Origin: Enterocloster aldenensis
GTDB taxonomy: Bacteria > Bacillota > Clostridia > Lachnospirales > Lachnospiraceae
Assembly: GCF_003434055.1 (NCBI RefSeq)
Contig: NZ_QVEX01000002.1
Span: forward strand, 124,470-188,469
Length of the DNA: 64,000 bases
Direction of reading: 5' to 3'
In this document: piece by piece, positions 55,065 to 64,000 of the stretch
Layout of the letters: each line of letters opens with the position of its first letter
How positions within the stretch are numbered: position 1 is the first letter of the stretch
Made by a program: the position numbers and the translations under genes
Notes under the pieces: model-generated
What the model was told of the DNA's origin: nothing
Seen by the model: only the letters and a program-made list of their open reading frames with translations
The model's database searches: none

Positions 55065-56345
55065 CTACGCCGGATACACCGGGAAGAAGATGCTGGCTGA
55101 AATAACAAGTGTCACAACCGCTATCAGCAGATAGGGCAGGGTAAACTTAAGAAGTTTTCCCGGTTCATGCTGTCCAATGGCAAAGGCCAGGGCGCACTCC
55201 GCGGAACCGCTGGGAAAGGCAATGGCCATGATGGATGCAATATTGATGATCAGGACAATTCCCCTTGGGTCCATACCCGCAACCATGGACAGGGATGCCG
55301 CAATGGGAGTAAGGACAGCAGCGGTTCCCGTGTTAGACATAAAGGTGGTCATCACAATGGCGGTGACTGCAAATACAAAAAGCACGAAAATGCCGGAGGG
55401 CTTGTCCCCAAGAAGCACAAGGAGGCCATTTCCAATCATATCACCCACACCGGACCTGCCGATGGCATCCGACATGACCAGGACGCCTGCAATCATCCAC
55501 ACCATGTCGCCGGTCAGGGAATCCACTGTTTCCTTGGCGGTCAGGGTCTTTGTGTAAAGCAGCACCAATACGCCCGCAGCCGGGATCACATACATCAGGC
55601 TGCCAATTTTGGCCCCGAAAATGAATCCTAAAAGAACGCCGATAAATACGATATTAATAATTATCTCGTCACGCCTTGATATGGCAGCGGTCTCCTTGAC
55701 TTCCTTTACATCAGAGGTATTGACCGCATGCCTTGGAATGGATTTCCATGCAAATAAAGCATAGATGGTAAGGGCGGTTGCCGGTATAAAGGAAACTTTA
55801 ATAAAATCCCCGGGCAGAAGCATCAGGGCCGGATTACTTATAATCCCCTCATAATATGCATTGGCGGTGGGGGACATGGTTGCCCCCAGCCCCACCGGGA
55901 ATTTAAGGCTCCATGCGGCCATGACGGCAAATGCAGCGAAAATCATACGGGAGGCACAGATTTCATCCTTATCATCAAGGGAAACCAGGAACAGGGCAAC
56001 AATGGAGACAATAGCCGTCCTTCCCATAAGCTGTGACAGTACAATGGTTACCAGGAATAAAAAGACGATAAACCCAAGCCCGCTCTTTCCCTTAATCCTC
56101 TCCATGCTGTTCCTGACCTTATTAATAAGGCTTGTCTTGCCAAAGGCATAGGCAACCGTAAACATACAGGCTATCAGGATCGTTGTCTTGTTGGCCAGGC
56201 CTGAAAACGCCGTTGAAATATCAAACACACCTGTTAAAGCAAGCATCACACAGCAGGTCATGGTGGTCACGCCATAAGGAACCTTGTGTGTAAAAAACAT
56301 GGCAATCATAAAAACCAGCAAACCTAACACAATATACATCTGCAT
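55065..56345 (-). CDS. SLC13-type permease
   Basis: About 426 aa from the ATG at 56345 (MQMYIVLGLL), with eleven or so hydrophobic segments. MSPTANAYYEGIISN and MSNTGTAAVLTPIAASLS are the paired hairpin motifs (S-N-T like) of the SLC13/DASS family, which bring in di- and tricarboxylates with sodium. As the first gene of an operon with an esterase and a sugar-acid dehydratase it is likely to take up an aldarate-like or aromatic-ester acid. Confidence 0.88.
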   Translation of the reverse strand: MQMYIVLGLLVFMIAMFFTHKVPYGVTTMTCCVMLALTGVFDISTAFSGLANKTTILIACMFTVAYAFGKTSLINKVRNSMERIKGKSGLGFIVFLFLVTIVLSQLMGRTAIVSIVALFLVSLDDKDEICASRMIFAAFAVMAAWSLKFPVGLGATMSPTANAYYEGIISNPALMLLPGDFIKVSFIPATALTIYALFAWKSIPRHAVNTSDVKEVKETAAISRRDEIIINIVFIGVLLGFIFGAKIGSLMYVIPAAGVLVLLYTKTLTAKETVDSLTGDMVWMIAGVLVMSDAIGRSGVGDMIGNGLLVLLGDKPSGIFVLFVFAVTAIVMTTFMSNTGTAAVLTPIAASLSMVAGMDPRGIVLIINIASIMAIAFPSGSAECALAFAIGQHEPGKLLKFTLPYLLIAVVTLVISASIFFPVYPA

Positions 56346-56374
56346 AAATGTACCCCTCATACTTTCTTATCGAT

Positions 56375-56385
56375 TAAGTAAAATT
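56375..56385. promoter_or_regulatory. Possible shared operator, copy 2
   Basis: taagtaaaatt in the divergent region before the SLC13 gene, just inside its predicted -10 (minus strand TATAAT). A related taagtaaaa lies at 56536-56544 before the LysR gene that reads the other way. Regulator unknown. Confidence 0.45.
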
Positions 56386-56560
56386 CATTTATTATATTCA
56401 TACTTCCGATAACCCAAACCTGTATTCCATCCTATGCCGGCCATTAGATGCGGTTGTGTCATCCTTATAAATCTTATGTTTTCAGTATAGATTAAATATT
56501 TCTTATTGACAACCATATTAAATTCATGTTAATTTTAAGTAAAAGTTATGGAGGTTTGCC

Positions 56561-57550
56561 ATGGACTTGAAGGACCAGAAATATATGGCGGCACTGGCCG
56601 GAGAAGGTTCCCTCACCAAGGCGGCCAGGCGCCTTAACCTGTCACAGCCAGCCCTTTCCAAATGGCTCCGGGACCTGGAACAGGAACTTGGCTTGTCATT
56701 GGTCATACGCTCCAGGCAAGGCCTGATTTTCACGGAAGCCGGGCAGATTTACCTGGAAGGCTGCAGGGAATGCCTGGAAGCCGCCCTTGATATAAGAAGG
56801 AAGCTGGACGCCCTGTCCCAGAAGGCAAAGCAAAGCATCATCCTGGGCGGAAGCCCCATACGGGGCGCCCAGGCTTTTGCCAAAATATTTCCGGATTTCC
56901 GATGTCAGTATCCGGATATCGACCTGCAGTTTGTAAGCGATAAAAACCCGGTGCTGAAAAAAATGCTGTCAGAGGGCGAGATTACCATGTCCCTGCTGGG
57001 CGCCATGGAAACCAGCCTGCCGGGCCTTGAATACCTTAAATTCATGGACGAGGAACTGCTGCTCATGCTTCCCAAGGGCCATCCTCTTTCCTACGATTAC
57101 ACAAAATGTCTGCCAGGCCGTCCCTATCCGGTCATGGACCTGGCAGATCTGGGCGACACCCCCATCCTTGGAAGCGCCCCCGAAACCTCTTACGGCAACA
57201 TGGTCCTCTCAATTTACCGGAATGCAGGACTGGAGCCCAATATCATATTCCGCTCCAACGTGGTGCCCCTTCTCTACGAAATGGTGCTCAACGGCGTGGG
57301 GGCGGCCATGATTCCGGATTCCTATTATAATCCGGACGACGGCATCTGTGTGTATTCCCTTTCACCGCGTATCATCGTATACCAGGGAATCGGCCTGAGG
57401 AGCGGTTATCCCCTTTCAGAGGCAGAGGAATACCTGATCCACCTTGTGATGAACAACTGGGGCTCCCCCTATTACATGCACCAGTATGCCGATTATTATC
57501 TTGAACAAAGGAAATTAAGGATAGACGCCTATGAATACAACCAGATTTGA
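56561..57550 (+). CDS. LysR-family transcriptional regulator
   Basis: 329 aa. Helix-turn-helix: SLTKAARRLNLSQPALSKWL, then the substrate-binding domain (SIILGGSPIRGAQAFAKIFP). It is divergent from the SLC13-esterase-dehydratase operon, the classical position for a LysR that activates its neighbours. Ribosome binding site atggagg precedes the ATG. Its end overlaps the next LysR gene by 20 bases, so both are co-translated. Confidence 0.93.
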   Translation: MDLKDQKYMAALAGEGSLTKAARRLNLSQPALSKWLRDLEQELGLSLVIRSRQGLIFTEAGQIYLEGCRECLEAALDIRRKLDALSQKAKQSIILGGSPIRGAQAFAKIFPDFRCQYPDIDLQFVSDKNPVLKKMLSEGEITMSLLGAMETSLPGLEYLKFMDEELLLMLPKGHPLSYDYTKCLPGRPYPVMDLADLGDTPILGSAPETSYGNMVLSIYRNAGLEPNIIFRSNVVPLLYEMVLNGVGAAMIPDSYYNPDDGICVYSLSPRIIVYQGIGLRSGYPLSEAEEYLIHLVMNNWGSPYYMHQYADYYLEQRKLRIDAYEYNQI

Positions 57551-58475
57551 ATACCTTTTGGCACTGGAACGGACCGGCACCATGACCGGGGTTGCGAAGG
57601 CATACTTCATCTCACCCTCCGCCGTCAGCCAGTGCCTAAAAAACGAAGAAGCCCAGCTGGGCCATCCGTTGTTCAGAAGCGAAAACCACAGGATGGTCCC
57701 AACCGAGGCCGGGCAGATTTATCTGAACGGAGCCAGGAAAATCCTTGAGATACGGGAAGCCACCATGGACAGGCTTAATATCATTCCCCAAAAGCACCAT
57801 TCCATCCGGCTTGCAGTGGCTCCCATGCTTTATGAAAAAACAGCTTCCGTCATCATCCCGGAACTGAACGCATTGCTTCCGGGCGCTGATTTTGAGCTGA
57901 TGCGGGCAGCTTCCATGGTTAGCGCTGCCTATCTTCTTAACGACCTGGCCGACTTTGCGCTGCTCTGCTCACAGCCCTTAAACCATACCCTGCTTTCAGA
58001 AGATATCCTGGGCCAGGACCAGCTGCTGCTCATCGTCCCCAAGGCATATCTGCGCAGGCAGCTGACCGGCCCCCCAACCATAGAGGACTGCGGTCCCCTG
58101 CCCTTCATCCTTTTGAAAAACGGCTCCTATACCCGCGGCATTGAAAATGAAATCCTTGCAAAACACCATATATCCCTGAACCGTATATATGAAGTGGACG
58201 ACCATATCATGGCCAGGAATTTCCTTGAAGAGGGACGGGGCGCCACCTTCCTGCCTTCCTCCATGATTCCTTCCCATGCAGAACAGCACTTTTTCATACT
58301 CCCCCTCCATCCGCCGAAACCGTTTCATTTCATACTGGCATATCCTAATTACAAAAAACCGGATAAAGACAAAAGGGATGTGCCGGGAATCATTAAAAAG
58401 GCGTGGGGGAAGATAGACTTTGATTTTTATGATAAATTCCATAAAGCCATCCCCTCCCAGAGTCCCCCCGGATAA
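57531..58475 (+). CDS. LysR-family transcriptional regulator (second of pair)
   Basis: 314 aa. Helix-turn-helix: TMTGVAKAYFISPSAVSQCL, with a typical LysR substrate-binding domain (SIRLAVAPMLYEKTASVIIP). It starts inside the previous LysR gene. Two overlapping LysR genes suggest that the two proteins act together or form mixed oligomers; no direct evidence. Confidence 0.9.
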   Translation: MNTTRFEYLLALERTGTMTGVAKAYFISPSAVSQCLKNEEAQLGHPLFRSENHRMVPTEAGQIYLNGARKILEIREATMDRLNIIPQKHHSIRLAVAPMLYEKTASVIIPELNALLPGADFELMRAASMVSAAYLLNDLADFALLCSQPLNHTLLSEDILGQDQLLLIVPKAYLRRQLTGPPTIEDCGPLPFILLKNGSYTRGIENEILAKHHISLNRIYEVDDHIMARNFLEEGRGATFLPSSMIPSHAEQHFFILPLHPPKPFHFILAYPNYKKPDKDKRDVPGIIKKAWGKIDFDFYDKFHKAIPSQSPPG

Positions 58476-58565
58476 TTGGTTGTATAAAATCAATCCAAAT
58501 TGGATGTTGATATATAGACATTTTCCGTTTACAATCCCATCATACCCAACCAATCGGAGGCAGGC

Positions 58566-60107
58566 ATGAACATCCATATTGATAAATCAAAAAAAATCCC
58601 CTTATACAGGCAGATAGCGGAACAGATCCAGGCGCAGATTGTCTCCGGTGAAATCCCCGAGGGATTCAGGTTTCCCTCAGAGCGCCAGCTGGCGGACGCC
58701 CTTGGTGTCAACCGGACCACCATACTGAACGCCTACAAGGAATTAAAGGCCGACGGCCTGATGGATTCCCACGTGGGAAGGGGGACCACTGCCGTCCGGC
58801 CGGGCAGCAGCAGACCGGACAGCGGCAGGCCGGACAGCGGCAGGCCGGACAGGCGTCCCTATCCCAGGGAACCCATGTGGGAGTATCTGTTCAGCGATTA
58901 TCTGAAGCATCATGATAATTTTGATGTAAATAAATATCTGGAGATAGCCAACCAGAAGGATGTCATATCCTTTGCGGCCGGGATTGCCTCGGTTGACACC
59001 ATCCCGGCCCAGGCCTTTGAAGGGATTGAGGACCAGCTGATAACCGGCCGCGAACGGCTGCTGGTCTCGCCCGTGACAGGCTTTTACTCCCTGCGCAAAG
59101 TGATATGTTCCTATATGCAGAAGCGCTCCTGTTTCTGCCAGCCATCGGAAATCATGGTACTATCCGGTTCGCAGCAGGGCATTGACCTTATTACAAGGGC
59201 TTTCATCAATCCCGGGGATGTGGTGATAATCGAAGAACCCTCCTTCTTTCCTGCCATACAGGCTTTCCGTCTGGCCGGGGCGAAAATCATGGCCGTACCC
59301 ATGGACGGGGACGGGATGAATGTGGAAATACTGGAACAGCTGCTGGCCCGTTATCAGCCCAAGCTGATCTACACCATGCCGGTCTTCCACAATCCATGCG
59401 GCGTTTCAATGAGCATGGACCGGCGTATCCGCCTGCTGGAACTGGCCGGCCGGTACGGCATCCCCATATTGGAGGACGACCCCTACAGCGAACTGTACTA
59501 TGAGGCCCAGCCCATGTCCCCCTTAAAATCAATGGACCAGGACGGACATGTGATTTATCTCAGCACCTGCTCCAAGACAATATCCCCTGGCCTGAGGCTG
59601 GGATGGATGTGCGCCAGCAGGAAACTGATATCCCGGCTGTCCGGCATACGCCAGCTGACCGACCTGCATTCCAGCTGCATTTCCCAGCAGATTGTGGAAC
59701 GTTTCATGGGCAGCCGGGACATGGAGCATCATCTCGCCTTTATCCGCAGGGAATACCGGGAGCGGCGCGATATTATGATAGAAGCCCTGAACCGATACGC
59801 GCCTCCCGGATTATCCTGGAACCGGCCCGAAGGCGGTTATTATCTGTGGTGCAGGCTTCCTGAAGGAGTCCCTGCGTCTGAACTTACTGCAAAAGCAGCA
59901 GCAGAAGGCGTTGCCGTGCTGCCCGGTGTGCCCACCTATCTGTCCCCTCAAAAGGGAGATGGCCATATCAGGCTCAACTACACCTATCCTCCAAAGGACC
60001 GGATTGCAGGCGGGATAGAAATCCTGTGCAGCGCCATCCGCCCGTTCATTGCCGCCCAAAAGGAGGAAGAGGCAGTGACTGCCGGCGAAATCAATCCTAT
60101 CCTTTAA
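58566..60107 (+). CDS. MocR-type GntR regulator with aminotransferase domain
   Basis: 513 aa. The N-terminal GntR winged helix (IPLYRQIAEQIQAQIVSGEI, PSERQLADALGVNRTTILNA) is linked by a short repeat RPDSGRPDSGRPDRRP (from 15-bp repeats at about 58808-58855) to a fold-type I aminotransferase domain with the PLP lysine in STCSKTISPGLRLGW. MocR proteins sense PLP or an amino compound and regulate neighbouring genes. Directly downstream is a stand-alone aminotransferase, its probable target. Confidence 0.92.
   Translation: MNIHIDKSKKIPLYRQIAEQIQAQIVSGEIPEGFRFPSERQLADALGVNRTTILNAYKELKADGLMDSHVGRGTTAVRPGSSRPDSGRPDSGRPDRRPYPREPMWEYLFSDYLKHHDNFDVNKYLEIANQKDVISFAAGIASVDTIPAQAFEGIEDQLITGRERLLVSPVTGFYSLRKVICSYMQKRSCFCQPSEIMVLSGSQQGIDLITRAFINPGDVVIIEEPSFFPAIQAFRLAGAKIMAVPMDGDGMNVEILEQLLARYQPKLIYTMPVFHNPCGVSMSMDRRIRLLELAGRYGIPILEDDPYSELYYEAQPMSPLKSMDQDGHVIYLSTCSKTISPGLRLGWMCASRKLISRLSGIRQLTDLHSSCISQQIVERFMGSRDMEHHLAFIRREYRERRDIMIEALNRYAPPGLSWNRPEGGYYLWCRLPEGVPASELTAKAAAEGVAVLPGVPTYLSPQKGDGHIRLNYTYPPKDRIAGGIEILCSAIRPFIAAQKEEEAVTAGEINPIL
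58808..58855. repeat. 15-bp in-frame repeat in MocR linker
   Basis: cagcagaccgga / cagcggcaggccgga units with a 15-bp period encode SGRPD repeats in the linker between the DNA-binding and aminotransferase domains. Confidence 0.7.
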
Positions 60108-60135
60108 TAAATCCAATTCCATAAGGAGAACCATC

Positions 60136-61314
60136 ATGAAATATAACTACGCAAGAAGAATGGCGGATATGAAAGCATCCGAAATACGGGAACTGTTAAA
60201 GCTGACAGAAAAGCCGGAGGTCATCTCCTTTGCCGGAGGCCTTCCTGCCCCGGAACTGTTTCCCATAGAAGAAATCAAACAGGCAAATGATCATGTCCTG
60301 GACCACCATGGCTGCCAGGCCCTGCAGTATTCCACCACGGAAGGCTACCGGCCCTTAAGGAAATGGATCGCACAGCGCATGAACACCCAGTTAGGCACTT
60401 CATTTGATGTGGATGATATCATGATAACCAATGGCTCCCAGCAGGCCCTTGACCTTTCAGGAAAATTATTTTTGGACGAGGGGGATGTGGTACTGTGCGA
60501 AAGCCCCACCTATCTGGCTGCAATCAGCGCCTTCAAGGCATATGGATGCAGGTTTATGGAGGTTGCCACGGATGGGGAGGGCATGATCATGTCTGAACTG
60601 GAACATGCATTAAAGACTGAACCGGATGCAAAGCTGGTTTATGTAATCCCTAATTTCCAGAATCCAACGGGAAGGACATGGAGCCTTAAGCGCAGGCAGA
60701 AGCTGGCAGAACTTTCAGCCGCATACAATGTTGCGGTAATCGAGGACAATCCTTATGGGGAACTCCGTTATGAAGGCAGCTTCCTGCCATCCATAAAATC
60801 CTTTGATTGTACCGGCAATATCATATGCACCGGGACATTTTCAAAAATCCTCTGTCCGGGCTTGCGCATCGGCTGGATTGCCGGGGAAGCGGAGGTCATA
60901 CGCAAGTATGTCCTTGTCAAACAGGGTGTGGACCTGCAGTGCAGTACCATTGCCCAGATGGTCATTTCCGCCTATCTGGAACAATATGATATTGACGCGC
61001 ATATCAGGAAAATACGCGAGGTCTACAGAAAGCGCCGGGATGTGGCCCTTGACGCCGTAAACCGCTATTTCCCATCCGATATAAAATACACGAAACCGGA
61101 AGGCGGGCTTTTTCTTTGGATAGAATTAAATGATGCCGTTGATACGGTTGCGCTGCTTGAAAAGTGTCTTGAATACAACGTTGCATTCGTGCCCGGCAAT
61201 TCCTTCTATCCCAACAGGAATAAACCGAACACCCTGAGGATTAATTTCTCCAATATGCCGGAGGACAGGATTGAGGAAGGGATTGCGCGGATAGGACAGG
61301 TACTGGATGTATAA
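60136..61314 (+). CDS. PLP-dependent aminotransferase (2-aminoadipate/LysN type)
   Basis: 392 aa. PEVISFAGGLPAPELFP, QALQYSTTEGYRPLRKWIAQ, YVIPNFQNPTGRTWS and the Schiff-base lysine in CTGTFSKILCPGLRIGW define the MocR-like/2-aminoadipate aminotransferase branch. It transfers the amino group of an amino acid to 2-oxoglutarate or similar. It is preceded at 28 bp by the MocR regulator (ribosome binding site aaggag), with which it forms a likely operon. Confidence 0.92.
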   Translation: MKYNYARRMADMKASEIRELLKLTEKPEVISFAGGLPAPELFPIEEIKQANDHVLDHHGCQALQYSTTEGYRPLRKWIAQRMNTQLGTSFDVDDIMITNGSQQALDLSGKLFLDEGDVVLCESPTYLAAISAFKAYGCRFMEVATDGEGMIMSELEHALKTEPDAKLVYVIPNFQNPTGRTWSLKRRQKLAELSAAYNVAVIEDNPYGELRYEGSFLPSIKSFDCTGNIICTGTFSKILCPGLRIGWIAGEAEVIRKYVLVKQGVDLQCSTIAQMVISAYLEQYDIDAHIRKIREVYRKRRDVALDAVNRYFPSDIKYTKPEGGLFLWIELNDAVDTVALLEKCLEYNVAFVPGNSFYPNRNKPNTLRINFSNMPEDRIEEGIARIGQVLDV

Positions 61315-62008
61315 GACAATCTGACGGCAGTCTTATTAATTCACCGGGCATATAAGGCCAAGGATAACCGTACGATGTTAAATTACATGGTCTGGATTGC
61401 CCGCAGCGGTGCTCCCTGGCGGGATCTGCCAGAATCAGACACATTTTGGTAAAGCGCTTATTATCTGATTTAAGGTAGAAATATTGCAAGCCAACTGATA
61501 ATTTAGTGAAGGCTGATCTGGGTGCCGGCGGCTGGAAATGAGGGCGTTTTTGATGGATATGGGATAAAAAACAGACGAACCGCTCTCACCGGCGTGGGAT
61601 TTTGAGAGGGAATTTCTAAGAATCATTTGAAATTGTGGAATGGATTGATTATAATAGAGATGTAAAAAGAAAACACCCACTTCAAAAGTGGATGCTCCCA
61701 AAAGGTTATGTTATGCCCTTACGGACACCGCTCACCCTGTGGATCAGACAGGGTGGGCAATCAAGCTTCCAAAGGACATCAGCAATGCTAATATACCTAT
61801 AAAGATTGAAATAATCTCGTATGCTGTCATAGGCGCTACCGTCTTCGCTCCGCTTCGGTCCTCGCTAAACGGATGTCCACCGGACATCCAGCGACCTTTC
61901 CTATGTATTCCGGCGAACCGGTTTTACTAAGTCTGGGAGGTGCCACTCCTGTCGTGAGTGTTTTCCTAATATCCATTTTGGCATAAGACATATTCATTTT
62001 ACCTTCTC
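61315..62008. other. Mobile-element boundary region without intact genes
   Basis: About 690 bp that separates the aminotransferase cluster from an AT-richer island. It holds an IS5-type transposase scrap (61363-61452), two small open frames without recognisable family, a hairpin ggatgtcc-acc-ggacatcc (61871-61889) and sequence of the kind that flanks conjugative elements in Lachnospiraceae (this last is from memory, not proof). Confidence 0.5.
61363..61452 (+). pseudogene. IS5-family transposase fragment
   Basis: Reads DNRTMLNYMVWIARSGAPWR followed by DLPE before a stop: the N-terminal start of IS5-type transposases (…WIARSGAPWRDLPE…). Only about 29 codons are left, with no terminal repeats and no catalytic DDE region. 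Confidence 0.7.
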
Positions 62009-62704
62009 CTAAAATTTTTTCTTGTTTTCTTCCGGCAAATACTTCACCAGTTCCTCTACCAACCCATACACCTTCGTTCCTGGTGCAATATCTGCCGGCA
62101 TTTTGCCTTGTCCATCTTTCATGATACGTTTCGCATATCGAATTGCCAATTTCGGATTCCCTTTTTCCATCAGAATATTGAAAATATCTTTCATGTTCTT
62201 CTGATATTTTCCTATCCCCAATTCTCTGAACTTATCATTCAGGAACGCAATATACTCTGTCCGGTGATTATTTGCTGTGTAATACGCAAAATGCAGAAGA
62301 AACCAGAACTCAATACACTCATTGCTCCATGCAGCATGGTACTGCACATCCGGATTTTCCTGATTCAATCGTTCCGCTCTCTGCACTACACCATTAAAAT
62401 CTTTTGCCGGAAAGCTGTCTTTCTCGTATACACACCAAATCTGCCCTTTCTCGATTTTGTTCTTCTTCACATACTTCTCAGCCATTCCAATTACACGCAT
62501 CGTTTCCGCCTGACATGGCTCTATTTCAATAAGCACCATATCTCTATAAATTGGATTGTCTTCAATACATCGCTTAAATCCCTCAAAATATAATGGCTCG
62601 GTCTGCTAACCTTCGCAGAAGATATAGTACCGGAATTCTTTTTTCTCCAAATGTTCCTGCCGACGCTTTTTCTTCCACGCCTCCATTCCAGCTTTCTTAG
62701 GCAT
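62009..62704 (-). pseudogene. RloB/AbiLii-like protein with an in-frame amber codon
   Basis: From the ATG at 62704 (overlapping the ATPase gene) the frame reads MPKKAGMEAWKKKRRQEHLE, then KKEFRYYIFCEG, TAG (62608-62606) and QTEPLYFEGFKRCIEDN and the rest. The CEGxxTEPxYF pattern is the conserved core of RloB (Toprim-like); the amber takes the place of its first x. The remainder (YHAAWSNECIEFWFLLHF, a typical RloB segment) is intact to the stop at 62009, giving 231 codons in all. It would be the effector of an RloA/RloB (AbiL-like) phage defence pair, if the stop is read through or absent in relatives. Confidence 0.8.
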
Positions 62705-63923
62705 TGACCTTCCCCCAATCTATGATTTTTCTGAGGTACGGGTCAGCCCCATACTTGCCTTCCAGATACTGTTTATCAAATTTTGCATCTTTGCGGACAG
62801 ATTCTCCTTTATCGTTTTTGAACTCTACCAGAGAATACAGCTTTGAATTCTGCCTGTTTCCTTTTGCGACAAACCAGATTTCATCTCTTCGGAATACTTC
62901 GCTGTTCATGGTAGAGAGGTCATGGGATGTAAATATCAACTGTGCCCCATGCCGATTAATTTCCATATCATTGAACATCATAATAATGTGACGCAGTAAA
63001 GCCGGATGGATTTTTGCATCTAATTCATCAATTACCAATGTAGTGCCGGAAGCCAAACTATCTGCAATAAATGGCAGCAATCCAAATAATTTTTTTGTAC
63101 CGCTGGACTCATCGGACAAATTCAGCTCGGATTCATAACCATCCACAATATGTTTGGTATAAACCTCAATCCGTTCATTTTCCATTTCTTCTACACGGAA
63201 ATTTACAATATCCAAATCCATTTCCTGAATCATGTCCAAAACAAGTGACTTCACATCATCAGAATTTGCTATTGCCATCCGTAATTCCTGAATCGAATTT
63301 CCATAATTCAAAAAGTCAATACCATATTCAAACCAATTCAGTATATCCTTTATCACTTCATTTTTTCTGTATGTGATTCCTAAGTAAGAAAGCAATGTCA
63401 GTGTCTCAGAAAGTTCATCACTAATTTTCAACTTTGCAAAAACACCTTTCAACTCAATACCTTCGTCTGATCGTTCAAAAAGCGCCGATTGCCTTCCAGT
63501 ATCTAACTTCACACGATCCATCCTCTCGTAAAGCACGATATCCTTTTTGACCGTTAAGACGTATCTATACTCCGCAGTTTTAGTACGAAAGAAAAGTTCA
63601 AATTCCGTAGGCGCTTCTTTCTCTTCTTCGCCAAACGCGAAAGGTTCAATCAAAATTTTCTTCATTTGAAAAGGATGATAGCTATTATCATCTGTTGCGT
63701 ATAATGGGCGTAATACTTTTGCTGCCAATATATGAAGTGCTTCCAGCACATTTGATTTTCCGCCACCATTAGGGCCATAAATGGCAGATACCGGCAAATA
63801 CAATTCCCCATCCTTGTCTTTGATTACTCTATCTTCGTGTTCTGATATAGCAGTGGCCTGCATATCAAAAGTCATTTCATCCCTAATACTTTTGAAATTT
63901 TTAACAGTAAATTGACATAGCAT
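62697..63923 (-). CDS. RloA/AbiLi-like AAA-family ATPase
   Basis: About 408 aa from the ATG at 63923, behind ggaggtgg. An OLD-like/AAA_15 ATPase: Walker A YGPNGGGKSN (about residue 50), signature-like LSDESSGTKKLFGLLPFI, Walker B TTLVIDELDAKIHPALLR and the H-loop FTSHDLSTM. These pair with RloB-type proteins as two-gene abortive-infection systems. The start of RloB overlaps its end by eight bases. Confidence 0.9.
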   Translation of the reverse strand: MLCQFTVKNFKSIRDEMTFDMQATAISEHEDRVIKDKDGELYLPVSAIYGPNGGGKSNVLEALHILAAKVLRPLYATDDNSYHPFQMKKILIEPFAFGEEEKEAPTEFELFFRTKTAEYRYVLTVKKDIVLYERMDRVKLDTGRQSALFERSDEGIELKGVFAKLKISDELSETLTLLSYLGITYRKNEVIKDILNWFEYGIDFLNYGNSIQELRMAIANSDDVKSLVLDMIQEMDLDIVNFRVEEMENERIEVYTKHIVDGYESELNLSDESSGTKKLFGLLPFIADSLASGTTLVIDELDAKIHPALLRHIIMMFNDMEINRHGAQLIFTSHDLSTMNSEVFRRDEIWFVAKGNRQNSKLYSLVEFKNDKGESVRKDAKFDKQYLEGKYGADPYLRKIIDWGKVNA

Positions 63924-64000
63924 GATATCCACCTCCAATGTTTATATCCTTATTATACCGCTTTTTCCTTTTTTACAAACACTATTCGAGATATTTTCTC
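63924..64000 (-). promoter_or_regulatory. Putative promoter of the RloA-RloB pair
   Basis: On the minus strand a TATAAT lies about 25 bases upstream of the ribosome binding site, with TTTGTA about 16 bases before it as a weak -35. The rest of the window edge is AT-rich. Confidence 0.45.

Noticed and set aside
61435..61930. Two open frames of about 80-90 codons on opposite strands
   Set aside because: Neither resembles a family or has a ribosome binding site; the stretch looks like element debris.
62606..62608. Amber codon as pyrrolysine in a trimethylamine-related context
   Set aside because: rloB is not a methyltransferase, no pyl genes are in the window, and choline lyase does not imply pyrrolysine; a nonsense mutation is simpler.

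Overview
The window reads as a chromosomal segment of a gut Lachnospiraceae bacterium, most likely of the Enterocloster (Clostridium) clostridioforme/bolteae group. That placement is inference from gene content and protein style: a type I choline-degrading microcompartment, PAS/GGDEF/EAL signalling proteins, YolD-like plus Y-family polymerase, TipAS-type MerR, MATE pumps and a GRE activase. No rRNA or tRNA gene was recognised, so the species cannot be fixed from the window alone.

Layout. 1-2466: two tandem aconitase-superfamily (LeuCD-like) dehydratases, both small-subunit first, the last one running off the left edge. 2700-5983: two cyclic-di-GMP proteins. 6174-7945: two membrane proteins. 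8102-12551: a SEC-C protein and a probable SOS operon (Y-family polymerase, YolD-like protein, unknown 551-aa protein). 12715-22163: regulators, a VOC protein, a lipoprotein, a bi-cupin and small conserved proteins, with three decayed genes (a DsbA-family protein, an Old Yellow Enzyme and a TetR regulator) and a MATE pump behind an attenuator-like leader.

22368-38177 is the centrepiece: a 20-gene, single-strand choline utilisation microcompartment operon. It encodes the glycyl radical enzyme CutC (all catalytic residues I can place are present), its activase CutD, an acylating aldehyde dehydrogenase, PduL, an alcohol dehydrogenase, seven shell proteins with the BMC fold, one pentameric vertex protein, EutJ-, EutP-, EutQ- and EutT-like accessory proteins and a ten-helix transporter. 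Choline would be cleaved to trimethylamine and acetaldehyde, and acetaldehyde disproportionated to acetyl-CoA/acetyl-phosphate and ethanol inside the shell. A second aldehyde dehydrogenase next to cutC has Ala where its sister has the catalytic Cys. Upstream lie two paralogous MerR regulators; the operon and one MerR gene share an almost identical promoter with a 20-bp spacer, which suggests direct MerR control.

40702-50275: an EFR1-type flavodoxin/ferredoxin, a second MATE pump with a terminator in its leader, a lipoprotein, a membrane protein, a sensor GGDEF/EAL protein, and tdh-kbl for threonine breakdown. 50559-61314: a galactarate-dehydratase-like enzyme, an esterase and an SLC13 permease on one strand, with three LysR-type regulators, a MocR-type regulator and a PLP aminotransferase on the other. 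61315-64000 is AT-richer, carries an IS5-type transposase scrap and a RloA/RloB (AbiL-like) defence pair whose rloB has an in-frame amber codon.

A family of imperfect palindromic repeats (three copies) and several in-frame minisatellites in operon genes are further structure that the genes do not explain.
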